A stretch of DNA of 64,000 nt from Fragum whitleyi (GCA_948146395.1 OX411543.1:66847474-66911473), one strand, 5' to 3'; positions 1-12,851 are shown, numbered from the stretch's first letter. Numbers and translations: made by a program. The notes: generated from the sequence alone by a model not told the origin.

Positions 1-1860
1 GTGTCGCAATGAATTCATGTATCTATTCAAGAATTTTTAAAGATCGGGAAATAGTATATGTCTAACAGATTTTATAGTCATGAACAGTTTTCTATACATA
101 GAGACATAATTATACAAAATATACTAGAACTATTTGGGATCTTAAAGTTTCCAATTCAAAATTCCTCCGCCGCAAATTATCTCAAACATCTAAAACAGCG
201 ACACAAACACTTAAAACCTGTCTCCCGTGAATTCTAGGTGCGAAGAATATGATGTCGTAAGCGTCATGAAAGACAATTTGCATATTCATGAGATATTGCG
301 TGTAAGGAAATGCTTGGTGAAATGGTTTACATGGACTAAACAAAAATAATAACTGATGAAAATGGACAATCTGACCTCGTTTTCATTATCTTTATCATTT
401 TAACTATAAACCTGCGGAAAGCGAGATAGCTTTTTAACTATTATACTGGTGAATTTGCTTTATTCGTCCGTCCTTCCGTCCTATTTATGTTGTAAAAGAT
501 AATATAAACCTTACAATAATTGTTGATAAAATTTAACATAAAGGGCCACATGAAGCCATTGCGCCATAATTGAAATAAAATAATGCTGAAAGTGGTATTG
601 GACATACGAATCAAGGTCAACTACACAGTTTTTGTTCTAATAGTTAACGAGGGTTTTCTATCCAAAAATTAACATTATGTTAAGAATAAGATAAGAATAT
701 GGCCATTTACGTGTATGTTCTAACTGAAAATGGAATAACTTTAATTACACAAAAACTATTTAATGGACTATAAAGATTATTGTGGTCTGGATCACAAGTA
801 TATCTTTCATCAATTTCGGATTTCAAGTTAAAAGAAAACCATTCAAGTCTTAATTTCAAACTCGGTGTCTCGACACTTAGTTTACCGAATACAAGCGTCA
901 GGACATATATAATATCGATTTTATCAGTGGCAAAATGACAAATATCGGCTTCATAATTATCCATTTGGGACACTTTGATAAGTGTATCTACAAAATTCAC
1001 AATAGGAGAGGTCATGTTCTTGACCAATTTACTCAAAACAACTGCATCAATAGTGTTGATACATTTTTGCTTGACTTTTTTTCAATGTCCAGCATTGTTA
1101 TAAATAGTGAAAAATCAAGTTAGATGTTCAAAGAGTCGCAACAAAGTAGTGCGAACTTAGATACAATTCACTATTTTTCAAGACTTGTCTACGTGAAACA
1201 GCTTTGTATTTTACAAATGGTAAGATACAATGATTCTAAACAATTTGTACGTAGTGTTAGGTCTCCTTTAAACAATAGACCAGGTAAGTACGTCAATTAC
1301 TGCCGGACCGGCAAGGGTTGCCTTCATGAACACAGAAATTGCAGTTTTCTATTATGTGTGTGTGTTTTCGTAGTCTAAGGGTTGTAAATTACAACAAACT
1401 GGCTTATAAATTTGTATCACTATTAACCATACAATTATAACTGGTTTATCGAAGACGGTATACTAGTCTTCCATGAAAGAAAGGTGTTTTCGGCTGATTA
1501 TCTGATCATTTTAAATATTTAGTTTATAATGTCAGAGCCGAACATTAGAGCTTAAATATTCTATGACGTCTAGTGAGGTTAGATGTTAAGAGCGTCATTC
1601 CTAGTTGAAGAGGACCTATGGCTTTTGATCGGGATGAGCAATTGCTACAAGTTCAACTTATGTGAAATCATACGATTTACTTGCACGATCACGAATTGAC
1701 CGCTCGGTAGTCATTGCTCGACTTGGATGTATTATAAGGTTCCGTTTCAAAAAAAGAAGAACTAGATCTATATTGTTTTACATCCGTCTGTGTTTCAGTC
1801 GGTTCGTCGGTATGTTAAAATTTTCGGTACTGTAATTAAAGACATGCAAGCTATAATCAT
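1..1860. other. anonymous AT-rich DNA, no gene seen
   Basis: The only open frames are short (about 60-110 codons), overlap on both strands and resemble no family I know. No splice-flanked exon, RNA gene or clear transposon end was seen. Confidence 0.5.
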
Positions 1861-2110
1861 GATACCTTATATGATGATGGAGTTCATTTGGGAGATGTGC
1901 AATGCACAAGGGCCATAATTCAACTCTATATATGCTTTGAGTCAGTGCGCTATGTTAACTATTAACCTCAATATTGTCCGGAGCATAACTAAAATATACA
2001 TGCTAGGATCATAACACGTTGCAAGTGTATATATTATTGAGGAGAAGCGCTATGCGCAAGGGCCATGACTCGACTTTTCATACTTCTGTAGTTATTACTC
2101 TTTTATGATT
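1861..2110. repeat. two diverged ~149 bp modules
   Basis: The phrase ATGCACAAGGGCCATAATTC near 1904 recurs as ATGCGCAAGGGCCATGACTC near 2052, giving a period close to 149 bases. The intervening text includes TTGTCCGGAGCATAACT, a phrase I associate with dispersed bivalve repeats. It looks like a remnant of the modular non-autonomous elements seen elsewhere in the window. Confidence 0.45.
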
Positions 2111-2299
2111 TATTTCTAGCTAGTTCCATCATTTTTTGGGTGGTTTTGGGTGGTTTTAGTTCTCCATGAAAACAATTTTGAGTATGCAGCTATTTTGTTA
2201 ACATCCGTACAAAGTAGTTCTATAAGTAATCTGTTTCTTTTTTTACAAATCTTTACATTTTTTGTTTCATGATATCAAAGTATTAGATATGAAGAGATT

Positions 2300-2422
2300 A
2301 TTTGTTGAGTTTATGGAGGTATGAAACTATAAACCTTATAAGGCTAACATATGAATCGGCTAATCGTTATCGTATAGTATGATTATGCTTTTTAGTTTCA
2401 TACCTCCATAAAATAAACAAAT
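2300..2422. repeat. inverted repeat, small MITE-like hairpin
   Basis: A left arm at 2300-2333 (core TTATGGAGGTATGAAACT) is complementary to a right arm at 2389-2422 (core AGTTTCATACCTCCATAA), with about 55 bases between. The arms match at most positions over about 33 bases. No transposase is present. Target duplication is unclear, so this could be a MITE or a foldback sequence. Confidence 0.6.
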
Positions 2423-3939
2423 ATGAGGAGTATTCCGAAAGTTTTGAAACAGAAAAAAGAACCAGTACACCAAACGTTCAATGTTAAGCGTGTGATAAGT
2501 ACAATATTTAATAAGTAGGCGTAGAAAATTCCATTTGAATCAAAACAATGGTAAAATTATTACAAATGTTTAAACACACAATGATACCACAATACGAAGC
2601 AGATTAACGACGTCTACGACGTCAAATAAAACGTTTCTTAAACAAAACGGCCTTATGTCTTTCGGCATTCCTTGGGTAATGTTACATACAACCATAAAAT
2701 ATCTCTTGACAATGCTCTGTCTGTAATAAGGCCTAAAAGCTAGCGTTATATCAAATTTAATTTCGAAATCTATTAAGTCTTAAAAAATACCAATCTGCAT
2801 GGGTCTGTCAAAGGTCAGTTATCTACTCCGATGTTTGCCGTCAATGCAACAAACTATTCGCTTGTTTTCGGTGCTATATTTTTTTAAAAAAAGATACAGA
2901 AGTTTCGATGCTCACGAATTGTTCGAATCTTAGCCCTTGGAATGAATTTTAATATAATCCTAAGAGTCATATCTATGAAAATAGAGCGGTGTAATACAAC
3001 TTGGCGGTTTCTTATAAACGTCGACGTCGGTATTTTCGTGATCATTTCAAATACTTGCTTCATCATTTTACCTATTTGTGTACAATACTCGTTCAGAAAC
3101 GTCAAAACATTCATCAAATTGTCAACGAAATATTATCGGCTCAGTATATTTGGAATTGTTTTCATGTCGACCTGAACGAAAAAAATAAAACAAAAGTGAT
3201 TCGTAGCGCTCAACTAGCATGTCTTTAGTATTGTATTTTTGTAATACATGTAATAAGTTCATCCACGTACAGCTCTTAAGTATATTTCTAATTCGATAAA
3301 TACAAAAGCATAGCTCGAAAGGTATACAAGAATGTAATGAAAGCTTGCAGGTGGAAAAATTGTAGCAAGGAAAATGAAATTTCTTTGTTGATCCAAGAGT
3401 TAAGATATACACATGTTTCTGAAAAATGCTAAATTAATGTACATTCCGAGTAATTGGTTGTTCTTAAGTATTTCAAATCATGTTTTATTGTAAAAGAACA
3501 TCTTCAGAAGTATGAAACGACAAATGCATTATTAAACAAATAAGAATAATCTACATTGTTCTCGATTTAAATCAGACTTAATATGAATGTTTGACGCGAT
3601 TTCGACATATTCCTTGATTATTTCATTCTTATTTTGACCTTTGATCTTTAAGCATGACCTTTAATTTCGATTTACTTACATAGAAGAAGTATATGACACA
3701 TCACTTCGATGTGGTATACAATTTTGCCAAGCCATTAACTCATTTGACTATAAATGCCAGCGTTATTGAAACAACATCATAATTTTACCCAAATTTTGAC
3801 CTTTTCCCTTTGAGTGTGGCCCTGACATTTGATCTGAAGTCATGAATATTTCAATTAACATTTCCACATACGATGATTAGCACATATACCGAGTTTTTTT
3901 CAATTACATCACTAAATACCAGAGATATTAAAATTCTGA
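2423..3939. other. anonymous DNA, no gene seen
   Basis: Overlapping short frames on both strands at 2884-3412 are mutually exclusive and match nothing I recognise. No repeat structure was detected. Confidence 0.4.
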
Positions 3940-3976
3940 TTTTTTTTTTTTTTTTTTTTTTTTTTTGGGGGGGGGG
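3940..3976. repeat. homopolymer pair T27 then G10
   Basis: Twenty-seven T are followed directly by ten G. A C15-A20 pair at 61230 reads the same way on the other strand (T run then G run). Confidence 0.9.
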
Positions 3977-4631
3977 TGGTAATTTTATTGTCATGGTAAC
4001 AACTTTTTTATGGAAAAAATAGCGTGTAAACACATCTTTTTATTTCTGATCTCGTTATCAAGTTTCAAATAAAATATCTCTTGACAATGCTCAATAACAT
4101 AGATCTATCAAAAAATGAAAAAAATGTAATGATTTTTTGTATCTTTTCGAAAAATAACAAATGTTCACTATTTCTTTTACAATCCAGGGGTCTAACATAT
4201 TTTCTTCAGATATCTTAGATATAATATTTTTCTTCATTAAATCAAAATTTAGAATTTGTCACAAAGTTAACGATGTTTAAGTGTCTTATTAAAATGTCAA
4301 ATTCCATATCATCGTCATTCGAAGAGTTTTTTTTTTTCTTTTTTTTTTATGTAATAACTAGCACGTAAACATACTTTTTTTATTTTTGTACTCGCCACTG
4401 AATATTATGCAAAAATTGAAGTTTTTATATAAGGATCATGTTTTCTAAAAGAACCATAACTGTCTACTCTTTATCATTGTTTACATAAAATAATATACAT
4501 GTAATTCAATGATAATCAAATTTCCTTTCCAAATACAGTTATTAGTGTGCTCGGAATATTATGTGACTTGGAGAATTTTCATCTTTTCTTTTTTATCTTA
4601 TTTTTAAGAAAAAAATATTCAATCTCATTAA
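3977..4631. other. T-rich anonymous DNA
   Basis: Contains interrupted T runs near 4327-4349. No gene or element end was recognised. Confidence 0.45.
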
Positions 4632-5076
4632 CAGTTAGTAAAATCATGAAATTGGCATTCATCTCAATCACAAACATTCTTAATCGATCACTCAGCGAGC
4701 GCTCCATTCATTCATTCCAAACACTCACTCAAACCATTCAAAATGCAAAATGACTAAAAAAAAACTTCAAATCAACAGCTACATTTAAATGAATATTACT
4801 AGAAAAAATGCGATTTCACAGACATAATTGAATTTGTAAGCTTCTGAATGGTTCTTGAAGATATATGAATCGATCGATAGAACTTTTTTGCATATTTTAT
4901 TAAAAGGGGGGGTGGGGGGTAATAAATATCGCTAATTTTGTTAATCCTGAATTAAATCGGCGGCTATTGGATTATCTCCCTTTAATTTCACTCAAAAGTC
5001 ACTCATTTAAATTCAATTCCATTTCAAAATCATTCCAAAATCATTCACCTTGTCAATTGCACGATTATATTAACTG
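4632..5076 (-). mobile_element. TIR element, family T1 copy A (Tc1/mariner-type MITE)
   Basis: This 445 bp element starts CAGTTAGTAAAATCATGAAA and ends with ATTATATTAACTG, degenerate inverted versions of the family TIR (consensus by eye CAGTTAACAACATCGTGAAA). Inner landmarks match the other copies in reverse orientation: TCACTCAGCGAGCGCTCC near the left end, and GATTATCTCCCTTTAATTTCACTC and TTCCAAAATCATTCACCTTG near the right end. TA follows the right end at 5077. Shared TIRs, the CAG start and TA flanks on several copies point to the Tc1/mariner superfamily. There is no coding capacity, so it is non-autonomous. Confidence 0.75.
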
Positions 5077-5119
5077 TACAAGCAAATTCCAACATCTAGG
5101 CAATCAGTGCTTACACATA

Positions 5120-6241
5120 CGAGGGCTCTCCGGAAAGTTCGTAGATAGTCTGAAATTCTTATTTATTACTTCCTTTTTATTCATTATTCTTATGTTAACC
5201 GCTACCCTAATTATCACTGACTTCACAATCGAAGAAAAATGTTTATCTTTTTTATTGACATCTATATATATGTCAGTTGCCTTAGCAACCCACCTAACGG
5301 TACCCGGAGCACGTCGAAGTTATAAACGTTTACCGATAACGATTGAATACTAAAACAAATTTTTTAGGGTTATATCTTTTGAGAATATTAAAATTAACAT
5401 GTATTTATGATGCCCCATTTATGAGTTTTATCTTGTAATACTTCAAGGTGATCGCTTCGTAAATACTTGAATGAAAGAGTATTATAGCAAACCGTGAACT
5501 CAATGTTACGGAAAATGACGTCTACGGTTAAATAGCGTCTAATCTGCATTTTTCTTACGAATCCAGGAAACGCGAAGAAATATACCTCTGGACCTTTTAT
5601 AACAACTACAGGAACACATTGCAAGTTCTTCTCAACACATTGTATTTTTTTCAGTTGAAAATTTCCATTTACTAGTAATAAATAGTTTTTTTAGCAAAGA
5701 TGCTTCAATGCGAAGTCAGCGTTTTATCTGGGAACGTCATTATGACGAAAAAAAGAAGTTTGATAGTGTCGTTCTTCAATGATAAGTGGACAATTGATAT
5801 AGATGACAGTCAATGAACAGTTTATGAATTGATTATTCCATTTTTGCGCGTTTTTGGCATGGCTTTTAAGAAAACGAACGTTACAAGACTACCGTAATCC
5901 GGGAGACACATGACCTGAATTTGCCTCAGCTACCAGCATTGGTTGAAACCTTTATGGTTTATTTGTGGTATCTCGAAATTAAGTCGAATTTCTTTAATCT
6001 TGGATTGATATTGTAAGTTGCAAAACAAAGCGGCAAAATTTCGTTTTTTTCTTTTTTTCATTGGTTATAAGCAATACACCTTTTTTCTTAAAGTGGACAA
6101 AGCTTGCTCTTTTATAACCATGACATAATACAACGGGTAGGTTGAATGATATTTAATATTGACTTGTAATATTAAAAACCCTAGATAAACATTTTTTTTA
6201 ATGTACTAGACGATGACTATGAACTTTCCGGACAACCCTCA
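5120..6241. mobile_element. mariner-type TIR pair enclosing ~1.1 kb
   Basis: The left end CGAGGGCTCTCCGGAAAGTT, preceded by TA, is inverted at the right end as AACTTTCCGGACAACCCTCA. The GAGGG-TCCGGAAAGTTC pattern is typical of mariner-family terminal repeats. The inside is AT-rich. I could not recognise the catalytic blocks of a transposase on either strand, so this is either a non-autonomous derivative or a heavily decayed copy. The TA duplication is not evident at the right side. It lies 44 bases from T1 copy A. Confidence 0.65.
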
Positions 6242-7684
6242 TTTCAACGGAATTCTGTGAAGAAGAAGGGAAAATACCGGATATAGAACATTAAGAGATC
6301 GGAAAAGTTACTTGCCACAAGCTATACCCCTCCTATCTTTAAAGACATTTTCTTTACCGTTTTCCAAATGTACGTTGATTGATAGCAAACAGATCTATAT
6401 GTATTCAAGATACACAAAAACATTCGGAGAAAGTCACCATAAAAGAACAGAACAGAACAATCGTTGTAATAGACGTGTACGCAGTACATAGTCACAATTT
6501 AAATACATAATTTTTTCAAGGTCATAACGCATTTCCCCCTCTCACTCTCTCACTCTCTGCTCGTCAGTCGTCTCACATATTCTCATATCTCTCCCCTCCC
6601 TTGCTCTTGCTCCCACATCATAGTTGAATAAAAAATGTTAACAAAGTTGAATGAAAAGTAAAAAGTCTAATTTGAAAAAATCTTGTCTATTTCAGTAAAA
6701 AACCTAGGCTTTACGAGGATGACACTACTCTTACACAACGTATATGCTCATTGTGCACGATAATGTCACGGTTAGTGCAGGTCGATGGTTTGCATTTACA
6801 GCACCGCGTACACACAGCTCTAAATAAGCTCTAAATAAGCTGTAGTTTCGAAGCCACAGAAGCGAAACAGCGACCAAATCAATGAAAGTTCTAAAGAATA
6901 TTAGTTATACTGTGTCTCAAATCGTAAAGTAGAAGCTAATTTAAGGTAACTGCTGAACTTTGTTAATGTAGTGAAATCGCTGCTTAAAAGGTTGATAAAT
7001 TTATACCTACTTGTTTTTACCCAATAATACCTATCAATAAATCTTTTTCATAACATAACTATAAAAGGAGAAACAACTTCAAAAAAGGGGAAAATCGACT
7101 GTTACCAATATATTTTATCTACAGTTTGAACAAAGCTATTGTTACCCGGATTTAGTATCTCACCAAAATTATTTATTTTGTTTATTACACAGCTTTATTG
7201 TGTCCCGTCAATATTATGCACATAAAAAGAGGTCCAGTTAAAATATGATGCATGCAGACATGCGCAAAGTCGTAATCATAATTTATATTGGATAATATAA
7301 AATTTTCATTCGTACGTGTTGCAATTATCCTGATTTGTACGAAGACGGAGATCACTGATGTGACTGCTCACTTGATGTTCATACATGTAACAAATTGAAA
7401 TTGAGACTTGTCAAACTTGGATCAAGACATTTTGCATTTACCATTATTTTCAAATCAACATATACTGAAAGTTAAGGAATATTGGAATTATTAGTTTGAC
7501 AATTTTTACAGGTCTTCGTGTTACTTGTGGCCTGGTGTACCCCTGCAGCATTTGCCCTATTTGACACCAATTGATCATTAGTATCATGTAACTAACGAAC
7601 AGAACGTGAATCAACTTTGAATTTCGACTACAGTCATTTTCTGTATCAAGGACATCTTTATCGACTTTAACCGGTACATGTTAG
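6242..7684. other. anonymous DNA with a CT-rich stretch
   Basis: A CTCTCACTCTCTC-like stretch lies at about 6535-6605. CTAAATAAGCT occurs twice in tandem near 6820-6840. No gene was seen. Confidence 0.45.
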
Positions 7685-7708
7685 AAAAAAAAAAAAAAAA
7701 AAAAAAAA
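7685..7708. repeat. A24 homopolymer
   Basis: Twenty-four consecutive A. No SINE body was recognised immediately upstream, so I do not call it a retroposon tail. Confidence 0.85.
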
Positions 7709-7952
7709 CAATAAAACCTTAACCCACATCGAAAAATCTTAAATAGGAATATCATATTGGTACAACATGAAGTGTTTTCATATAAAGAAAGGTAAAGTTA
7801 TTTGTAAAAATCGAAGTTTGTCTGATACTGAATCTGATCACGCAATATGCTCGTCAAGAAGTATCCAAGAAAGGGCATTGGAATATGACCAATAGAAGAC
7901 ACTTCTTGTAGGCTAAATGACATGTGTTTATTTAACTTCCACGGGCGTGCAT

Positions 7953-8200
7953 CAGTTAAAGTAAGGATCATACTGAAATTGGCATTTGAATTGATACTGG
8001 AATGATTTAGGAATGAACTTGAATGAGTGTGATGAGAGTGTGTGATCGCATATTAAATCCACTATTTTTTACATTCTTATAAAAATACGTACTTTTCTTT
8101 TTGTTGCTTTCATGGACAAATCATTCGCTTAAAAATCAACACAAGCAATTATTTGATCGCTTTGAACAATTTTAGAGCGTTCTTGAGTGATTCTACGGGA
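7953..8200 (+). mobile_element. decayed T1 family copy G
   Basis: CAGTTAAAGTAAGGATCATACTGAAATTGGC is recognisable as a diverged left TIR, read here in two parts: CAGTTAAAG at 7953 and ACTGAAATTGG shortly after. GGAATGATTTAGGAATGAAC and TTGAATGAGTGTGATGAG follow, as in the better copies. GAACAATTTTAGAGCG near 8164 matches an inner block of copy D. The right TIR is not found. Confidence 0.45.
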
Positions 8201-9568
8201 ACAGTTTAGATAACGCGTGTGTAACAATGCAAAAAACAACAACAACAAACATAACACATATATCGTCAAAGGTTCTTTTTTATTTTCGCAATGGCTGCCT
8301 CCATCGAGAATGATAATCTTGCGAGATTTCGCCATTTTTATTTATAATTATTTTTTATTTATTCACCGGTATTTTTTTAAGATTGTATTTCTACCGATCC
8401 CTATCAAAACTTAGATTGTAGTTAACGTAAAAATAGGATTAAAAGCAGCCAACATTTCTTATTTGATCAATTTTGCTTAGATTCTTGTCTGTTTTACCAT
8501 CTGCAATTGACGTCAATCTAAGCTTAGCAAAACACCGCAATTTCACTTCTAAATCATTGTAACTACAGCTACTTAGCTAAAGCTTTGTTGGGCAACATCT
8601 TGCTGGAATCATATCCTTAAGGATTTAGACCTTAAATAGTTGCTCTTATACGAGCGCCCTCCCTTATAGTACCCCCCCTCCCTACAATGTTTTACTAAGA
8701 AAAATACATTTCAGTTTATCGAAATAACTGTAAGAAAACAATCAAACTAGAAACAAATGACAAAAAAACAAATAGCCATCGATTTGATAGATTGCCTTAC
8801 TCTTTTTTTCTAATGACAATATTTTCGGAGTGGACAAAGGTCAACGAAGGATTTAAATTTGTTTGTTTTGATCGCATATGACTTAGAAATGTTAAATGTT
8901 GGAAATTTTTGATATTACACGGATGTTATTACACTTGTGGAATAACTATGCTAATGAGCTAAGAATTGAAAGCAATGTTATATTTTCGTTGTGAAAAAGA
9001 CGTCATAAACGTTTGTTGACGTCATTTCGCAAACGGCGTTTTATGCTTCTTGGAATAAATCGAACTCACGGAATTTCTTCGATATATTCAAAAAAATCAG
9101 ATCATATTGTAAATAGAATATCAAATTGTGCTCATAAAATACCGAATTTATCAAACTCGTCATTTAAAACAGATAAAAACTCGGCACAGCCTCGTTTTTA
9201 TCCGTTTAAAGATTACTTGTTTAATAAATTTGTTATTCAAAGATCGTTCATTTAATATCATCAACCCATTAGTACGGAAGGTGGATTCATTAAAATTATG
9301 AACGTGCCCTGTAACAAAAGTTTATGAGAAGCACAATATTTTAATCTAGCCTGTCTAGCCGCTATACATTTATGCAAAGCGATTTCTCGTGGAAACAAAT
9401 CTGTAAAGGATCAGGCCTAGAACAACCAAAGGTATTGTTATAAAACATTCTCTTTAAACATATGTCTCTGCACCAAAGTAACTTCCTTATCTTAGATTTC
9501 TGGTATTTATTGCGATTAAAAACGGCAATCAAATAAACAAAGAGGATACTGCACAGTATATTGATTTC
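8201..9568. other. anonymous AT-rich DNA
   Basis: No convincing gene. The 80-codon frame at 9013-9255 has no recognisable domain. Confidence 0.4.
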
Positions 9569-9848
9569 GTTTGAATTGGGTTTAACGGTGCTTTAAACAA
9601 CCTTTCAGTCCAATCACGGCGGCTGGAACAATGAACCATATTTCCCTGGTATTTTTCCGACCTATTCTACCACCGTCACATATTTACCAAATAACCAGCA
9701 GCTCATCTTACGAAGGCTCACGATTATTAGCCCATTGGTGGGAAACAAATGTCGCAAAAAATGCATACCGCCGTTAAGTATCGTACCCGGGACCCATTCT
9801 TAAGATTCCAAAGCGCGACTAACTGCGCTATGACGGTGATGTATTTTT
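9569..9848 (-). mobile_element. tRNA-derived SINE, family S1
   Basis: Read on the minus strand, a tRNA-like head at 9848-9776 contains a good A box (TAGCGCAGTTAG) and a degenerate B box (GGGTACGATAC). Next comes the conserved inner block CCACCAATGGGCTAATAATC, also found at 33434 and 54640. A 3' core near 9580-9626 then reads CCAGCCGCCGTGATTGGACT on the minus strand and is shared with 33520, 55525, 27910 and 40400. The order head, block, core is the same as in the 33.3 kb copy. The 3' core resembles a motif common in mollusc SINEs. Confidence 0.75.
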
Positions 9849-11107
9849 AATCAATACTTAGTTCTACATGTATCCCACTGCTCGATCTGAGTTGGACGAT
9901 TTGCGAATGAGTTTTACCTTTCTTTTGATTAAGTACCAAAGGTCAGGAGTTCATCATTAGAATTTCTTTTTTGTAGAGCTTCTCACAAATACCGATGTAC
10001 TAACCTCTCCCCTTTCCTGCTCTTTTCCCAAGCTGACTTTCCATTTTAGTAACTTTAGAGTGTACTTGTTTAGAGGGAAATGGCGGGTATCAAGATTATT
10101 TTGATCCTTTGCACATTTGCGTCAGCTCAGATAAATTTTAGCCACGTTTAATAAATTTTGACAAATGTCCTCTGTCGACTTGGTAGGAATATGTAAATCG
10201 CTCAGTGAAATAGGATGTAGAAACGAAAATATATGCATACATTGTTAAAAATCAAAGCACTGAAGTACTGATGTTGAACATTTCTGATGGCATTCTAGAG
10301 TGATACATATATATTGAATTCGTTTAGAAAAGAGAAATTATATATGTAAAAAAAAAAAAAAAAAAAATAAGGAAAATTTTTTCGACAAAATTTCGGCAAT
10401 TCTCCATGTAGTTTCAATTTTGTTTGCATGTCGAATTTGTTCTCAATTATTTCAATGAAAAGGAAAACATGGAAGACCACAGTAAACATAGTGAAATTTT
10501 GTTTTCGTCTTGTTGTTGTTGTTTTAATCTACATTTCGGTTCATAATACAAACGGAATTTGATAGCATTTGCTGAATATTTGAGTTTTCTATATGCTCCG
10601 ATTGGCAGCGTTTTGCTTCTCTTATATCGTAACACCATTTCTTTCTTAACTCGAAAAAAAGTCAGAAAGTTAATTGAATTTCAACACGCGGAATCCATAT
10701 TTTACGAGATCAAACAGCAGTCTTTCTGTATTTCGACTATAAAACGTAATCCTTTTTGGCTCTGGAACTTTAATGACCTGAATGAGGTCCACGTCCCCCT
10801 AATCCAAAGACTGCTGTTTCGTCCTCAACCAAAACACTGTATTTAAAAAGGTTTGGTCTCTTTCGGTAATTTGCAGAGTTTTGTGAAAGAATGATTATCT
10901 GATGCCATTGTGTAAAAAGAACAAAAGAAAAACAATATGATTTATGTAGGTAGGTAAATTGTACAGCTAATGAATTGCCCAAAAAATGCGTAGTTTAAGG
11001 TCTTTTGTTCCTACCAATTAGTATGTATTCGTAAAGCCAATGGGGTAGAAGTCGAAGGCTAGGTAAGGATGTACGCTGATAATAGATCTGGTGCGAGAAA
11101 TACCAGC
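9849..11107. other. anonymous DNA, no gene seen
   Basis: Contains a run of twenty A at 10348-10367. Short frames on both strands overlap each other and show no known domain. Confidence 0.4.
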
Positions 11108-11110
11108 AAT

Positions 11111-11128
11111 CATCTACATCTACATCTA
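11111..11128 (-). repeat. possible 3' terminal microsatellite of the LINE
   Basis: Three copies of CATCTA on the plus strand (GTAGAT on the element strand), about 160 bases after the RT stop codon. Its position suits a LINE 3' end. Confidence 0.5.
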
Positions 11129-11285
11129 CTGTTTAACCCAACAATCGATTGCCGATTATAACTGGGTGCGGGTGTGCTAATAACCGGTAAAAGAGCTGTT
11201 AAGAAAAGAGAAGATATTTTACATTGTTAAAATTCTATAAAAGAAGATAGTATGCTACAGTTAAAAAGTAAAAGCAGATAGTAGT

Positions 11286-12851
11286 TTATACAAGATTGAC
11301 TGCCGCTAGTCTTTCGGAGAATATGCCGAGACTAGGGCTGGACTTGACACTAGTTGGTAGAGTGTCCCACTGTTTCACTGTCCTGGGGAAAAAGGAATTA
11401 GTGAAGTATTGGGTCTTTGAGAACGGAATAAGATAGTTAAGATTTCTTGTTTGTATAAGGTGACTGTTATCTACAGCTATTGTACCGGCTCTGATTTTAT
11501 AAAATAGTATGAGGGAATTATGTAGCCTTCTTTCATGTAGGGATTTCCAGTTAAGGGTGTTAATCATTTGGGTGACACTATTGGTGTAGTTGTAGTCATT
11601 CATGACATACCTAGCTGCTGATCTTTGCACTCTTTCGATATTATGGGAGAGGGTTTTTTGCCAGGGATGCCATATGCATGAGCAATATTCTAATTGAGGT
11701 CTAATATATGTGTTATAGGCAGCAGTTTTGACCTGTTTGTTATTGGTCCGTACGTTTCTTTGGATGAAGCGGAGGGTTGATGTTGCTTTTGATGTGATGT
11801 TTTCTATGTGCTTAGACCAATTTAAGTCAGAAGTGATGGTGACACCTAGATACTTGGCTGCATTGGTTGCCTTTAGTTCTGTATTATGAAGTTTGTAAGG
11901 GTAGATTAGTGGATGTCTCTTCCTCGTTATTCTTAAAATTTCACACTTATCAGGGTTAAATTCCATTGACCAGGTTCTCTCCCAGTTTTCTAAGTTATGT
12001 AGATCTTGCTGAAGGGATAGGGTATCATTTTTTGTGTGGATGGTTAAGTAAACAATAGTATCATCGGCAAACATTCTAGCGTTACATTTGACTGAATCTG
12101 GGAGGTCATTAATGTATATGAGGAAGAGACAGGGGCCTAGAACTGATCCCTGAGGGACACCAGAAAGAACTGGAAGTTCACTGGAAAATTGACCTTCTAC
12201 AGCAACTCTTTGGGAACGATTACTAAGGAAAGATTTGATCCAGTTGACAATTTGAGGGTTTATACCGAGTTGCTGTAGTTTGAACAAGAGGGAAAGGTGG
12301 TCCACTTTGTCAAAGGCTTTAGAAAAATCCATGACAACAACATCAGTTTGATACCCAGATTCCAAGTTGTTGAATAAATCCCTAGTAAAGTTAAGTAGTT
12401 GGGTTTCACAGCTGTGGCCTGAACGAAAACCATGTTGGAATGGACTGAGAATACTGTTTTTATCGAGGTAGGACATAAGATTTGAAACAATGATATGCTC
12501 TAAGAGTTTAGACGCAATACAGGTAAGGGAGATGGGTCTGTAATTACTGGGCTGGGACTTTTGGCCTTTTTTGAAGACTGGAGCTACAGTGGCTTTCTTC
12601 CAGTCTTCAGGGACAATACCAGTGCGGAGCGACAAATTAAAGATTTCTGCAAGGATGGGGGCTATTTCGTGGCTAAGTTCTTTCAGAATTCGGGGGGATA
12701 TCTCGTCGGGCCCACTTGCCTTATGGGGTGATAATCCTTGAAGGAGTTCTTCTACTCCACAGGTGGTGACCACAATTTCGTTCATGTTTGTGTTTGCAGG
12801 TTTAAGTATCCTAGAGCATAAATGTGACAGACTGAGGGGTTTTGGGGGGGG
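11286..12851 (-). CDS. LINE polyprotein, 3' part: reverse transcriptase (separated by frame change)
   Basis: About 520 codons from the C8 run to the stop at 11286. The frame is open a little further upstream (to 12917) but begins there with GTG and overlaps the end of the previous frame, so it has no start of its own. This is the second half of one protein. Motifs in order: NYRPISL, FQHGFRSGHS, motif A VVMDFSKAFD (catalytic D), motif B SGVPQGSVLGP, motif C FADD (catalytic pair), then thumb-like sequence and a C-terminal FFPRTVKQWDTLP block. All three catalytic acids are present. It would copy the element RNA at the nicked target. The break means this copy probably makes no full protein unless the ribosome slips or the C8 run is an assembly error. 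Confidence 0.86.
   Translation of the reverse strand, partial: PPPKPLSLSHLCSRILKPANTNMNEIVVTTCGVEELLQGLSPHKASGPDEISPRILKELSHEIAPILAEIFNLSLRTGIVPEDWKKATVAPVFKKGQKSQPSNYRPISLTCIASKLLEHIIVSNLMSYLDKNSILSPFQHGFRSGHSCETQLLNFTRDLFNNLESGYQTDVVVMDFSKAFDKVDHLSLLFKLQQLGINPQIVNWIKSFLSNRSQRVAVEGQFSSELPVLSGVPQGSVLGPCLFLIYINDLPDSVKCNARMFADDTIVYLTIHTKNDTLSLQQDLHNLENWERTWSMEFNPDKCEILRITRKRHPLIYPYKLHNTELKATNAAKYLGVTITSDLNWSKHIENITSKATSTLRFIQRNVRTNNKQVKTAAYNTYIRPQLEYCSCIWHPWQKTLSHNIERVQRSAARYVMNDYNYTNSVTQMINTLNWKSLHERRLHNSLILFYKIRAGTIAVDNSHLIQTRNLNYLIPFSKTQYFTNSFFPRTVKQWDTLPTSVKSSPSLGIFSERLAAVNLV

Noticed and set aside
2884..3412. Overlapping frames on both strands as a gene
   Set aside because: Three plus or minus frames cover the same bases with no recognisable protein; likely chance.
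4967..5353. 128-codon plus-strand open frame
   Set aside because: It runs across the right end of T1 copy A and the left mariner-type TIR, so it is a chance frame through two unrelated elements.
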